Shown here: positions 17,453 to 25,952 of the stretch, piece after piece | Numbering within the stretch: the stretch's first letter is position 1 | How the letters are laid out: every line of letters starts with the position of its first letter | Assembly: GCA_003001975.1 (NCBI GenBank) | Contig: PVUG01000003.1 | Location: 124,001 to 188,000 of the forward strand | DNA length: 64,000 nt | DNA from: Martelella mediterranea | GTDB lineage: Bacteria > Pseudomonadota > Alphaproteobacteria > Rhizobiales > Rhizobiaceae | Reading direction: 5' to 3' | The notes under the pieces: generated by a model | Databases searched by the model: none | The model's input: the letters and a program-made list of their open reading frames with translations, nothing else | Told to the model about the DNA's origin: nothing | Position numbers and translations under genes: made by a program

Positions 17453-17606
17453 GTGTCCCCTCTATGAGGGACACGGCGGGGAGGCCATTTTTGTCCTGTA
17501 CGGGGAGGGTATAGCGGCAATTCCGGTTTGCGCGGACGTTATAGTCCTGCGCGGCGGATGGCCCCCGCCAGTTTAATGCGGGCCGTTTTTTCCCGTTCTA
17601 CAGGAC
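17453..17606 (+). ncRNA. Candidate structured leader or small RNA
   Basis: Within 478 non-coding bases I see three nested structures. GTGTCCCCTC-tat-GAGGGACAC (17453-17474, one bulged C). A long-range perfect inverted pair GTCCTGTA (17493-17500) / TACAGGAC (17599-17606), extendable by CGGGGA with TTCCCG. Inside that, the terminator hairpin at 17560-17591. The long-range stem would use the 3' part of the terminator T-run, so the two may compete. It could be a free small RNA ending at 17591 or an attenuating leader for the ABC operon. No known family recognised. From 17607 to 17790 I see nothing further. Confidence 0.4.
17560..17591 (+). terminator. Intrinsic terminator / attenuator upstream of ABC operon
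   Basis: GGCCCCCGC - nine-base loop - GCGGGCC (7 bp with a two-base C bulge) followed by GTTTTTT. It is the best intrinsic terminator seen in the window, yet it lies 200 bases before the first gene of the downstream operon rather than after a gene. Confidence 0.65.
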
Positions 17607-17790
17607 CGGTTTCATCCCGTCCGGCATTTTGCCCCTTCCGGTCCGGCAGGCTTTCCGGTTCACGCCGTCTATCGGCCTGTTATCAGTTCAAATCCCTCCC
17701 CACACGCATTTTTTGCGGGCGGCGGTGCTGCTCGCGCTTCAGGCACCGGCTCTGGAGCGAAAGCCATGTGTTCAAAGCGGAGGACTGAGA

Positions 17791-19053
17791 ATGAACAAGA
17801 TGACCCTTGCAATCGCGACGCTGATGGGAACGACGGCGCTGCCGGCCGGCGCTTTTGCCGCGACGGAACTCACCATGTGGTATCACGGCGCGGGCAACCC
17901 GACGGAATCGAGCATCCTTGAAGGGATCGTTTCCGATTTCAACGACAGCCAGGACGACTGGGAGGTCGTGCTCGAAAGCTTCCCGGAAGACAGCTACAAT
18001 GATTCCGTAACGGCCGCCGCCCTTGCGGGCAACCTGCCGGATATTATCGATGTCGACGGGCCGATCATGCCGAACTGGGCGTGGGCCGGTTACATGCAGC
18101 CGCTGCCGATTGACGAAAGCGCGCTTGAAGGCTTCCTGCCCGGCGCCATCGGCCGATGGGACGACCAGATCTATTCCGTCGGCCTGTGGGACGCAGCATT
18201 GGCGATGATGACGCGCCAGTCCTACCTCGACCAATACGATATCCGCAAACCGACGCTGGAAGAACCGTGGACGGCTGAAGAGTTTGACGAAATCCTCGTC
18301 AAGCTCAAGGACAGCGGCGATTTCGACTATCCGCTGAACCTCGGTATGGCCGATCAGGGCGAATGGTACACCTATGCCTTCCTGCCCTTCCTGCAGTCTT
18401 TCGGCGGCGATCTGGTCGACCGTTCGGATTACCAGACGGCCGAAGGCGTTCTGAACGGCGATCAGGCCATCGCATTCGGCGAATGGTGGCAGTCGCTGTT
18501 CGACCGTGATCTGGTGCCCGGCACCAGCCAGGACCCCGCCGACCACGAGAACGGCTTCATCGCCGGCGATTATGCCATCGACTGGAACGGTAACTGGACG
18601 GCGCGTGCCAAGCTCGATGCCTATGACGATGTCGTCTTCCTGCCGGCGCCCGATTTCGGCAACGGCCCGAAAATCGGCGCGGCAAGCTGGCAGCTCGGCG
18701 TCTCGGCAGCGTCCGAACATCCCGAAGGGGCTGCAGCCTTCATCGAATACGCGATTCAGGACAAATATCTGGCCGAATTCTCCAACGCCATCGGCCTGGT
18801 TCCGGCAACGCAGGGCGCTGCCGACATGTCCGAATATTACAAGGAAGGCGCACCGCTGGCCGTCTTCTACGGCCTTTCCGATGCGCAAGGCACGTTGAGA
18901 CCGGTGACGCCGGGCTATGTGGTTGAAACCAGCGTGTTCCAGAAGGCGCTTTCCGACATGGCCAACGGCGCGGATGTCGCCGACACGCTCGACGGCGCGG
19001 TCGACGAGATCGACACCGATATCGAGCGCAATCAGGGTTACGGCCACAACTGA
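17791..19053 (+). CDS. Sugar ABC transporter substrate-binding protein
   Basis: 420 residues, MalE/UgpB-like extracellular solute-binding protein (family 1). Signal peptide MNKMTLAIATLMGTTALPAGAFA; the mature protein begins ATELTMWYHGAGNPTES. Characteristic segments include AALAGNLPDIIDVDGPIMPNW and WNGNWTARAKL, the aromatic-rich strand that normally contacts sugar. AGCGGAGGACTGAGA precedes the ATG. It is first of a four-gene operon (binding protein, two permeases, ATPase). An oligosaccharide or polyol substrate is likely but not identifiable. A palindromic repeat follows, separating it from the permeases. Confidence 0.9.
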   Translation: MNKMTLAIATLMGTTALPAGAFAATELTMWYHGAGNPTESSILEGIVSDFNDSQDDWEVVLESFPEDSYNDSVTAAALAGNLPDIIDVDGPIMPNWAWAGYMQPLPIDESALEGFLPGAIGRWDDQIYSVGLWDAALAMMTRQSYLDQYDIRKPTLEEPWTAEEFDEILVKLKDSGDFDYPLNLGMADQGEWYTYAFLPFLQSFGGDLVDRSDYQTAEGVLNGDQAIAFGEWWQSLFDRDLVPGTSQDPADHENGFIAGDYAIDWNGNWTARAKLDAYDDVVFLPAPDFGNGPKIGAASWQLGVSAASEHPEGAAAFIEYAIQDKYLAEFSNAIGLVPATQGAADMSEYYKEGAPLAVFYGLSDAQGTLRPVTPGYVVETSVFQKALSDMANGADVADTLDGAVDEIDTDIERNQGYGHN

Positions 19054-19119
19054 TCAGGCGGGGGCCTGGGGGCCGGCTTCGGCCGGTCCCCTCTCTTCGA
19101 GCATACTCGCTTTTGCTCT

Positions 19120-19195
19120 GCGTCACCCTCGGGCATGACCCGAGGGTCCACATACGGGTGCTGATGGATGCTCGGGTCAAGCCCGAGCATGACGC
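19120..19195. repeat. Paired CTTGA-loop hairpin repeat (copy 4)
   Basis: The left hairpin CCCTCGGG-catga-CCCGAGGG has a loop variant (catga); the right hairpin ATGCTCGGG...CCCGAGCATGACGC is inverted. Only about 18 bases separate them, the shortest copy. It lies between the binding-protein gene and the first permease gene, the same position as copy 1 in the rhamnose operon. Confidence 0.85.
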
Positions 19196-19246
19196 GGAAA
19201 GAGAGGTGTTGCAGCTTGCCGGAACCGACAACAAGGAAACACGCAT

Positions 19247-20317
19247 ATGAGTCGGAAACTGACGGAGAATAACGGGGCGGGCTGGGCCTTTGCCGCGCCG
19301 TCCGTTCTGCTCATCGGCCTGTTCATCATCCTGCCCTTCTTTCTGGCGATTGCCTTTTCACTCACCGACCAGCGGCTGATCTCGCCCAACCCGACGCGCT
19401 ATGTCGGCATGGAAAACTACCGCGATCTCCTCGGCCTCAACGTCATCAGAATTGAACCCGAACGCGATGACAGCGGCACGTTGGTGCGCGATGACGACGG
19501 CGCGCTGGAATATCCGCGCGTCCGCTCCTTCACCCGCTCCGACGACTATCCGCAATATCGCGGCATGCGCGAATGGTTCCGCATCCATGCCGGCAATACG
19601 GCCTATGTTGTGGTGGCGCGCGATGTCGTGTTCATGAAGGCGCTGACCAATACGCTCGTCTTCGTGGCGGTCACGGCGCCGGTGCAGGCGGGGCTGGCGC
19701 TCTGTCTGGCCTTGCTGATCAACCAGCGGCTTCGCGGGGTGAATGTCTTTCGCGCCGTATTCTTCATGCCGGTCGTGGTCTCCATCGTCGTCGTGTCGCT
19801 GCTCTGGCGGTTTATCTATGACGGCAATGACGGGCTTTTGAATGCGCTTCTTTCCGGGATGACCTTCGGCCTGTTCCAGCCGGTCGACTGGCTTGGCAAT
19901 ACCCATACGGCACTCGGCTCGATCATCGCCATGTCGATCTGGCAGGCGGTCGGTTTTCACATGGTCATCTGGCTTTCCGGCCTTCAGACCATATCGCCAA
20001 CGCTCTATGAGGCCGCCGCCATCGAAGGCTCGTCGAAGTGGCAGACCTTTCGCTATGTCACATGGCCGGGGCTGCGCAATACGGCCGTTCTGGTGCTGGT
20101 GGTCATCACCATGCAGTGTTTTGCCGTCTTCGCCCAGATCGACGTGATGACCAAGGGCGGGCCGCTCGATTCCACGCAAACGCTTGTCTATCAGGCGGTC
20201 GAACGCGGTTACGGGCGGCAGGACATCTCCGGCGGCTCAACGATTTCGGTCGTGCTGTTCGTGCTGGTGCTCGCGATCTCGCTGGCGCAACGCTATTTCA
20301 CCCGGGAAAGGAACTGA
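19247..20317 (+). CDS. Sugar ABC transporter permease (MalF-like), extended loop
   Basis: 356 residues, MalF/UgpA-type permease with six core helices (first: WAFAAPSVLLIGLFIILPFF). The EAA loop reads YEAAAIEGSSKWQTFRYVTWPGL. Between the first and second core helices there is an unusually long hydrophilic stretch (about residues 60-125, including IEPERDDSGTLVRDDDGALEY) that should lie in the periplasm; typical family members are about 290-310 residues. This resembles, on a smaller scale, the P2 loop of E. coli MalF. Permease gene 2 starts three bases after its stop. Confidence 0.88.
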   Translation: MSRKLTENNGAGWAFAAPSVLLIGLFIILPFFLAIAFSLTDQRLISPNPTRYVGMENYRDLLGLNVIRIEPERDDSGTLVRDDDGALEYPRVRSFTRSDDYPQYRGMREWFRIHAGNTAYVVVARDVVFMKALTNTLVFVAVTAPVQAGLALCLALLINQRLRGVNVFRAVFFMPVVVSIVVVSLLWRFIYDGNDGLLNALLSGMTFGLFQPVDWLGNTHTALGSIIAMSIWQAVGFHMVIWLSGLQTISPTLYEAAAIEGSSKWQTFRYVTWPGLRNTAVLVLVVITMQCFAVFAQIDVMTKGGPLDSTQTLVYQAVERGYGRQDISGGSTISVVLFVLVLAISLAQRYFTRERN

Positions 20318-20320
20318 GCC

Positions 20321-21202
20321 ATGGCGGTCATTTCCGGCGATAATCACGGTCTCAGGCTTTTCACGCGTTACCTTGTTCTGGTGCTGGTGGCGCTGGTCTT
20401 CCTGCTGCCGCTTCTGTTCATGGTGATGTCGTCGCTCAAGCCCAATGCCCAGCTCCTGAGCGATACATCGTCCTTGCGCGCCTTCCTGCCGGTCGGCGAT
20501 ATCAGCCTTGAAAATTATGCCGGCGCCTTTGCGCGCGCGCCGATCGGGCTATTCGTGTTCAATTCGGTGATGGTGACGACGTTGACCGTGCTGGCATCGC
20601 TGTTCCTGTGCTCGCTCGGCGCGTTTTCCTTCACCTTCGTGCGCTGGCGCGGCAATGCGCTGGTGCTGTCCATCGTGCTCGCCACGCTGATCATTCCCTT
20701 CGAGACCATTGCCATTCCGCTGCTGCTGTTCGTCTCGCGCCTGCCATGGCTTGGCCTCGACGGGCTCACATGGGGCTGGCTCAACACCTATCGGGTGCAG
20801 ATCATCCCGTGGATTGCCGATGCACTGACCGTCTTTCTGTTCGTGCAGTATTTCAAGGATCTGCCGCGCGAACTGATCGAGGCGGCGCGGGCCGAAGGCG
20901 CAAGCTGGTGGCAGATCTACCGCCGCGTGGTGATGCCGCTTTCAGGCCCGGTGATCGCAACGGCGGCCATTTTGAAGGCGCTGAAAATGTACAATGAACA
21001 ATATCTGTGGCCGCTGATCGTGGTGCAGGACGAGGCGCACCGGCCGATCATGGTCGGGCTTGGCTATTTCTTCCAGCTCAACGTGCCGTGGGGCGAGGTG
21101 ATGGCCTATCTTTCGATGATCACCGTGCCGGTTCTGGTGTTCTATCTGGTGCTGCAGCGTGCCTTCATCGCATCCATCGCCTCGACGGGCGTGAAGGGCT
21201 GA
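20321..21202 (+). CDS. Sugar ABC transporter permease (MalG-like)
   Basis: 293 residues, MalG/UgpE-type permease. The opening helix is YLVLVLVALVFLLPLLFMVMSSLK, followed by the usual short periplasmic segment and a EAA loop IEAARAEGASWWQIYRRVVMPL near residue 190. It pairs with the MalF-like protein to form the channel. It sits in the middle of the operon, 11 bases before the ATPase gene, whose ribosome-binding site GAGGAGAGG overlaps the end of this gene. Substrate unknown. Confidence 0.9.
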   Translation: MAVISGDNHGLRLFTRYLVLVLVALVFLLPLLFMVMSSLKPNAQLLSDTSSLRAFLPVGDISLENYAGAFARAPIGLFVFNSVMVTTLTVLASLFLCSLGAFSFTFVRWRGNALVLSIVLATLIIPFETIAIPLLLFVSRLPWLGLDGLTWGWLNTYRVQIIPWIADALTVFLFVQYFKDLPRELIEAARAEGASWWQIYRRVVMPLSGPVIATAAILKALKMYNEQYLWPLIVVQDEAHRPIMVGLGYFFQLNVPWGEVMAYLSMITVPVLVFYLVLQRAFIASIASTGVKG

Positions 21203-21213
21203 GGAGAGGAAAC

Positions 21214-22287
21214 ATGGCTGAACTGGCACTCAGGGACATCCGCAAATCCTTCGGCAAGGTCGAGGTTATCAAGGGCGTGAACCTCGACATCAGGAACGGC
21301 GAGTTCGTGGTTTTCGTCGGCCCGTCCGGCTGCGGAAAATCGACGCTGCTGCGCATGATCGCCGGACTGGAGGACATCACCGACGGCACGCTTGAAATCG
21401 GCGGCGAGCGGGTCAACGACCTGCAGCCGAAGGAACGCGGCATTGCCATGGTGTTCCAGACCTATGCCATCTTTCCGCATATGTCGGTGCGCGAAAACGT
21501 CGCCTTCGGTCTGACGATTTCTGGTGTCCCGAAAAAGGAAAAGGAAGAAGCCGTTCAGCGGGCCGCGCGCATCTTGCAGATGGAGCATCTGCTCGACCGC
21601 CGTCCCTCGCAGCTTTCCGGCGGCCAGCGCCAGCGGGTGGCCATCGGTCGGGCGATTGTCCGCAATCCGAGCGTCTTTCTGTTCGACGAACCGCTCTCCA
21701 ACCTCGATGCCGCGCTGAGGATGGATATGCGCATGGAAATCGGCAAACTGCACAATCAGCTCGGCGCGACGATGATTTATGTGACCCACGACCAGGTCGA
21801 GGCGATGACGCTTGCCGACCGGATCGTGGTGCTGAAGGACGGCGAAGTGCAGCAGGTGGGAAGCCCGATGGAGCTTTACCACGAACCGGCCAACCTCTTC
21901 GTTGCTGGTTTCATCGGCTCGCCGTCGATGAATTTCATGGATGTCGATATCGTCGAAAGGGCGGGCGACACGATCACGGTCAAATCGGAAGCGCTCGACC
22001 CGGTTGCCATTCCCAGGACGCGGTTTGATTTTTCCACGACGGCAAAGGCCCGGCTCGGCCTGCGCCCGCAATATCTCGATGTCGTCGAGGACGGCACGGC
22101 GGGCGGTCTGCACGGCACCGTGTCTCTGGTCGAACGCCTCGGCACGGAAACCGTCATCAATGTCGAACTCACCCGCGGCGGCCGCATCGTCGCAGCCCTT
22201 GCCGAGGACCGGCCGCTTGAAACCGGCAGCGAAATCACCCTCGTCTTTGCCCCCGAAAAGGCACATCTGTTTCCGCTGGATGAGTAA
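21214..22287 (+). CDS. Sugar ABC transporter ATP-binding protein (MalK/UgpC type)
   Basis: 357 residues. ABC ATPase domain with Walker [11 protein letters not shown]-loop VFQTYAIFPHMSV, signature LSGGQRQR, Walker [13 protein letters not shown] and switch His in YVTHDQVEAM. The C-terminal regulatory TOBE-type domain starts near residue 235 (GSPSMNFMDVDI). It energises the two preceding permeases. It is the last gene of the operon; its TAA abuts the MITE-like element, which could supply the transcript end. The start is at 21214 because of GAGGAGAGGAAAC before it. Confidence 0.93.
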   Translation: MAELALRDIRKSFGKVEVIKGVNLDIRNGEFVVFVGPSGCGKSTLLRMIAGLEDITDGTLEIGGERVNDLQPKERGIAMVFQTYAIFPHMSVRENVAFGLTISGVPKKEKEEAVQRAARILQMEHLLDRRPSQLSGGQRQRVAIGRAIVRNPSVFLFDEPLSNLDAALRMDMRMEIGKLHNQLGATMIYVTHDQVEAMTLADRIVVLKDGEVQQVGSPMELYHEPANLFVAGFIGSPSMNFMDVDIVERAGDTITVKSEALDPVAIPRTRFDFSTTAKARLGLRPQYLDVVEDGTAGGLHGTVSLVERLGTETVINVELTRGGRIVAALAEDRPLETGSEITLVFAPEKAHLFPLDE

Positions 22288-22554
22288 TACCAAGAGTCAA
22301 TGATTAGGACCCATATGACCGGAGCGATTTTGAAAGCCGGCTAGGCGAAAACCGCAGTCGTAGCCATTGCTACGGCGAGGATTTTCAACGACGCGGGCTT
22401 TCAAAAGCGCCCGGCCCTTTAAGGGTGCGGCTGGAATGGCCACCGAGGGCGTCAAAATCCTCGCGCGATGCTTGAGCATCGCTCTGCGGTATTTTCCTAC
22501 TCGGACGACCATTCCAGCGCGCATCATATGAGTCCTAATCATTGACTCATGGTA
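22288..22554. mobile_element. MITE-like element with 31-bp terminal inverted repeats
   Basis: Ends 22288-22318 and 22524-22554 are inverted copies differing at two positions, sharing AGTCAATGATTAGGA and CATATGA. Inside are two further hairpins: GCGATTTTGAAAGCC (22324-22338) with GGCTTTCAAAAGCGC (22396-22410), and GCTGGAATGG (22430-22439) with CCATTCCAGC (22509-22518). CGAGGATTTT and AAAATCCTCG also face each other. No transposase is encoded. The outermost TA on each side may be an IS630-type TA target duplication; a TAA duplication is an alternative reading. It starts directly at the stop codon of the ATPase gene. Confidence 0.75.
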
Positions 22555-22598
22555 TAAACGCCCCGACCGACAGGCCGGAGCGTCATCTTCGGCAAAAA

Positions 22599-23663
22599 TC
22601 AGTTCGCGACTTCCACCGCGCGCTGTTCATTCACCGTCGCTTCCGCCTCTTCCACAGCGGCGGTGAAGCTTGCGAAAATGTCCTCGCCGCCCGGTACGGA
22701 CGATTTGAACCATTCGAAGACCGGCTCGACAGCGGCCTTGAACTCGGCCTTTTCGGCGTCGGTCGGCACATAGATTTCGCCGCCGGCCTCTACGAAATCC
22801 TGATAGGCGGCGATCTCCTTGCGCTTGGGGCTGGCAAAGGTCGCCTGCTGCAGTGCGTAGAAGGCATCGACGACGATCTTCTTCTGGTCTTCCGAAAGAC
22901 CGCTGAACCGCTCATTCGACATCCACCAGAAGGCGGCCATGTAGGAATGGCGGTCGAGCGTGATGAATTTCAGCCCGGCATCGGTGAACTTCATGTTCAT
23001 GATGTCGGTGATGCCGTTGGCCGTGCCCTGCACCACGCCGGTCTGCAGCGAGGTGAACAGTTCCGGCCAGGCGATCGGCGTCGGGGAAGCACCGAGTGAG
23101 CGCACCAGTTCCTGCGGCAGTTCCGCCGGCACGGTGCGCAGCTTCATGCCGTCCATATCGGCCGGCGTCTTGATGGTATGCTCGGTATTGGCGAAGTTGC
23201 GCCAGCCGCCGGTATTGCCAATGGTCATCAGGCGGATGGTATCGCCGCTGTCGGCAAGCGCCAGGTCGCGCAGTTCGGCCGTGAACGGTCCGGAGAGCAC
23301 TGCCTCGGCCACACGGTCATCATTCATCAGATAAGGCAGATCGAGGATCTGCAGATAGGGAAACAGCCCCGCCGCGCCGCCGGAGGTCGACATGTAGATA
23401 TCGATCGTGCCGTCAGCGATCCCCTGCAGGCATTCCTCACCGGTAGCGCAGATCTGCGTTCCCATGAAGATATCGACAGCCATCGTGCCGTTGGAGGCGT
23501 TTTCGATATAGTTCTTGAAGACGACAAGACCGTCATAGTCCTCGTCATTCTCGTTGGAATTGGCCGTGGCGCGCAGCGTGATATCGGCAGCCGCCGCCAG
23601 TTGCCCCGCCGAAACGGCAAGCACACCGGCGACCAGCGCCGTTTTCATCATGGTCTTGAGCAT
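22599..23663 (-). CDS. TRAP transporter substrate-binding protein (DctP family)
   Basis: 354 residues with signal peptide MLKTMMKTALVAGVLAVSAGQLAAA. The DctP fold is indicated by ITLRATANSNENDEDYDGLVVFKNYIEN, the conserved Arg region MKLRTVPAELPQELVRSLGASPTPIAWPELFTSLQTGVVQGTANG (carboxylate-binding Arg and the TPIAWPELFTSLQ motif). The start at 23663 has GGGAGGAC before it; an upstream ATG at 23696 is a longer alternative without a better site. It binds an organic acid or related solute for the DctM/DctQ pair encoded upstream. The operon order here is Q-M-P. Confidence 0.9.
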   Translation of the reverse strand: MLKTMMKTALVAGVLAVSAGQLAAAADITLRATANSNENDEDYDGLVVFKNYIENASNGTMAVDIFMGTQICATGEECLQGIADGTIDIYMSTSGGAAGLFPYLQILDLPYLMNDDRVAEAVLSGPFTAELRDLALADSGDTIRLMTIGNTGGWRNFANTEHTIKTPADMDGMKLRTVPAELPQELVRSLGASPTPIAWPELFTSLQTGVVQGTANGITDIMNMKFTDAGLKFITLDRHSYMAAFWWMSNERFSGLSEDQKKIVVDAFYALQQATFASPKRKEIAAYQDFVEAGGEIYVPTDAEKAEFKAAVEPVFEWFKSSVPGGEDIFASFTAAVEEAEATVNEQRAVEVAN

Positions 23664-23698
23664 GTCAGTCCTCCCTTTGCTCTTGTTATATTGCATAT

Positions 23699-24988
23699 TT
23701 ACTCCAGAAATCCGAACAGCCGCGGCAAGGTGAGGCTGATTGCGGGAACATAGGTGATCAGGAAAATAATCGCCGCCTCGACGGCGAGAAACGGCAGGAC
23801 CGCCCGCGCCACGGTTTCCACGCTGAGGCGCGAGACCGAGGAGGTGACAAACAGCACCAGCCCCATGGGCGGCGTCAACAGGCCGACCGTGAGATTGACC
23901 GCCATGATGATGGCGAAATGCACCGGGTCGACGCCCATCTTGAGAAAGATCGGCCCCAGGATCGGGCCCAGGATGATGATTGCCGGTCCCGCATCGAGAA
24001 ACATGCCGACGACAAACAGCAGGATGTTGATCAGGAACAGCAGTATCAGCGGATTTTCCGTCAGCCCCAGCATGAAGGAAGCCAGAAGCTCCGGCGTGTG
24101 CGAGAGCGAGGCCACCGTCTTGAAGGCCATGGCCGCGCCCACCAGAAGCAGCACGACCGAGGATGTCAGCCCGGCACGCATCAAAATTCCCGGCACGTCG
24201 CGCACATGAAGCGTGCGCAGAACGAAGAAGCCGATGAAGAAGGCATAGGCAACGGCAATCGCCGAAGCCTCCGTCGGCGTGAACACGCCGCCGAGAATAC
24301 CGCCCATGATGATGATTGGTGTGAGCAGCGGCCAGAAGGCTTTCAGGCTGGCATTGCCGCGTGTCTTCCAGCCTGCCTTTTCGGTGGCCGCAGGAAGTCC
24401 TTCGCGGTCCGCCATCACGCGCACCAGCACCATCAGCGAAACGCCGATCAGAACACCCGGCACGATGCCCGCCAGAAACAGCGCGGCAACACTTTCCCCC
24501 ATCACATAGGCATAGATAATCATGATGCCCGACGGCGGGATGATCGGCCCTATGATCGACGACGCGGCGGTGATGGCGGCGGCGAATTTGCGGGAATATC
24601 CCTGTTTTTCCATGGCCGGGATCATCATCGCCCCGAGTGCGGAGACATCGGCAACCGCCGAGCCGGAAAGCCCGGCAAACAGCATGGAGGACAGAATATT
24701 TACATGGGCAAGCCCGGCGCGGAAATGGCCGATGACGGCCTGCGAGAACTCCACCAATCGCTCTGTGATGCCGGCCCGGTTCATCAACTCGCCGGCCAGA
24801 AGGAAGAACGGCACCGCCATCAGCGGAAACGAGTCCATGCCGTTATAGACATTGCGGTAAAGCAGCACGATGTCGCGCTCCTGCCCGTTGAACCACAAGA
24901 GCAGCGCCGGAGACGCGATCAGCGCAAACAGGATCGGCAGGCCGCAAAACAGGAAGACCAGAAACAGAGGCAGGAACAGGCTCAGCAT
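23699..24988 (-). CDS. TRAP transporter large permease (DctM)
   Basis: 429 residues, about twelve hydrophobic segments, ending GLLTPPMGLVLFVTSSVSRLSVE...LTLPRLFGFLE. Conserved DctM landmarks: LFAGLSGSAVADVSALGAMMIPAMEKQGYSRKFAAAITAASSIIGPIIPPSG in the middle. It uses an ion gradient (usually sodium) to import the solute delivered by the DctP-type protein. Its ATG at 24988 overlaps the DctQ stop by one base (TGATG), so the small and large subunits are coupled. The longer open frame upstream does not look like coding sequence. Confidence 0.92.
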   Translation of the reverse strand: MLSLFLPLFLVFLFCGLPILFALIASPALLLWFNGQERDIVLLYRNVYNGMDSFPLMAVPFFLLAGELMNRAGITERLVEFSQAVIGHFRAGLAHVNILSSMLFAGLSGSAVADVSALGAMMIPAMEKQGYSRKFAAAITAASSIIGPIIPPSGIMIIYAYVMGESVAALFLAGIVPGVLIGVSLMVLVRVMADREGLPAATEKAGWKTRGNASLKAFWPLLTPIIIMGGILGGVFTPTEASAIAVAYAFFIGFFVLRTLHVRDVPGILMRAGLTSSVVLLLVGAAMAFKTVASLSHTPELLASFMLGLTENPLILLFLINILLFVVGMFLDAGPAIIILGPILGPIFLKMGVDPVHFAIIMAVNLTVGLLTPPMGLVLFVTSSVSRLSVETVARAVLPFLAVEAAIIFLITYVPAISLTLPRLFGFLE

Positions 24989-25593
24989 CACTCCCTCTCC
25001 AGCCCGGAGACGACCGGCAGTGGCTTCAACCGGTCTCCCGCGCCCAGAAGCTCGGCCACAAGCCGCAGCAGCAGCTCGACATTGACGGAAAGCATCATGG
25101 TGACGCCGGTTGCCAGCGAGGCCATCATCCAGGCGCGCGGAACCTTCATCCACGTGGAGACATCAAATGCCGTCGGGATCATCAGCGACGGCATGGTGAA
25201 CCGCCCGCCGATACCGGTCACCTCGCGCCAGCCGATATTGACCGCCCACCATAACACCACGCAGGAGATAACAAGCAGTGCCAGATTGAGCAGGGCGGCC
25301 GGCTTTTTCGGGAGAAAACGCTTGATTGTGTCAATGCTGACGAAGCCGCCATGCCGGAAGGCTGTCGGCGCCATCAGGCTGACCATCCACAACATCAGGA
25401 AGCGCGCCAGTTCTTCCGTCCAGGCCAGCGCATCATTGAGCACATAACGGAAAAACACCTGGATCAGGATGACAACGACCATCAGTCCCATCAGCGCGGC
25501 GCCCGTCCACCGGCCGATCGCCAGCACCGGGCCGTTGCCCCGCGCAAGAACAGAAGCTGCAGCCAGCAAGATCGTCATCAGTTCATCCGTCAT
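24988..25593 (-). CDS. TRAP transporter small permease (DctQ)
   Basis: 201 residues with four predicted helices. The family motif is visible as VFFRYVLNDALAWTEELARFLMLWMVSLMAPTAFRHGGFVSID. It partners DctM in the membrane. It is the first gene of the Q-M-P operon on the minus strand, reading away from the EAL gene. A dedicated regulator is not adjacent, and I see no clear sigma-54 site before it, unlike the second TRAP system at 53897-56883. Confidence 0.9.
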   Translation of the reverse strand: MTDELMTILLAAASVLARGNGPVLAIGRWTGAALMGLMVVVILIQVFFRYVLNDALAWTEELARFLMLWMVSLMAPTAFRHGGFVSIDTIKRFLPKKPAALLNLALLVISCVVLWWAVNIGWREVTGIGGRFTMPSLMIPTAFDVSTWMKVPRAWMMASLATGVTMMLSVNVELLLRLVAELLGAGDRLKPLPVVSGLERE

Positions 25594-25952
25594 ACGCCGT
25601 CATCACGCACAGAGCATTGCCGCAATTCCGGCTTTTGCGCGAAACTGTCTGCTACCCTGTCGTCCGAGCCCTTCTAGAGCGTTTCAGACTGAAATGGAAA
25701 CAGTTCTGTTTATCCGATTGCGGCTTTCTGCCGCCGATAGTGGATCGACGCTATCCGTGTGGTCACCGTTTTACCAGGAATGGTGCTGGACGCCCGCTTC
25801 CGGTCCCCTATAATCAATCCGTAACAGAACCGGAACACATTCGCCGCCCGGCAAAAGCGGTGCTTGTCCAGACGGTTCATCGAGGAGGAGGGCCGGACAT
25901 GCTGCTTTCCGCCAAGCAGTAACCGCCGGCACATGTACGAAGGTCAGCCAGG
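25594..25952. other. Intergenic region between divergent TRAP and EAL genes
   Basis: 359 bases without a convincing gene. It contains a small palindrome TTTCAGACTGAAA (25683-25695) in a CTAGAGCGTTTCAG context typical of rhizobial intergenic DNA, GCGGC-tttct-GCCGC (25722-25736), and TATAAT at 25809-25814 with a weak CTGGAC 17 bases upstream, a possible promoter for the EAL gene. A seven-codon frame (25899-25922) has a strong GGAGGAGG site before it. Confidence 0.4.

Noticed and set aside
17464-17514. 16-codon frame just after the CtrA box as a leader peptide
   Set aside because: No ribosome-binding site, and it overlaps a hairpin that better explains the sequence.
17684-17710. GTTCAAATCCCTCCCC, resembling the T-loop end of a tRNA gene
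   Set aside because: The bases before it do not form the matching T-stem or the rest of a cloverleaf, and there is no adjacent integrase, so it is treated as chance.
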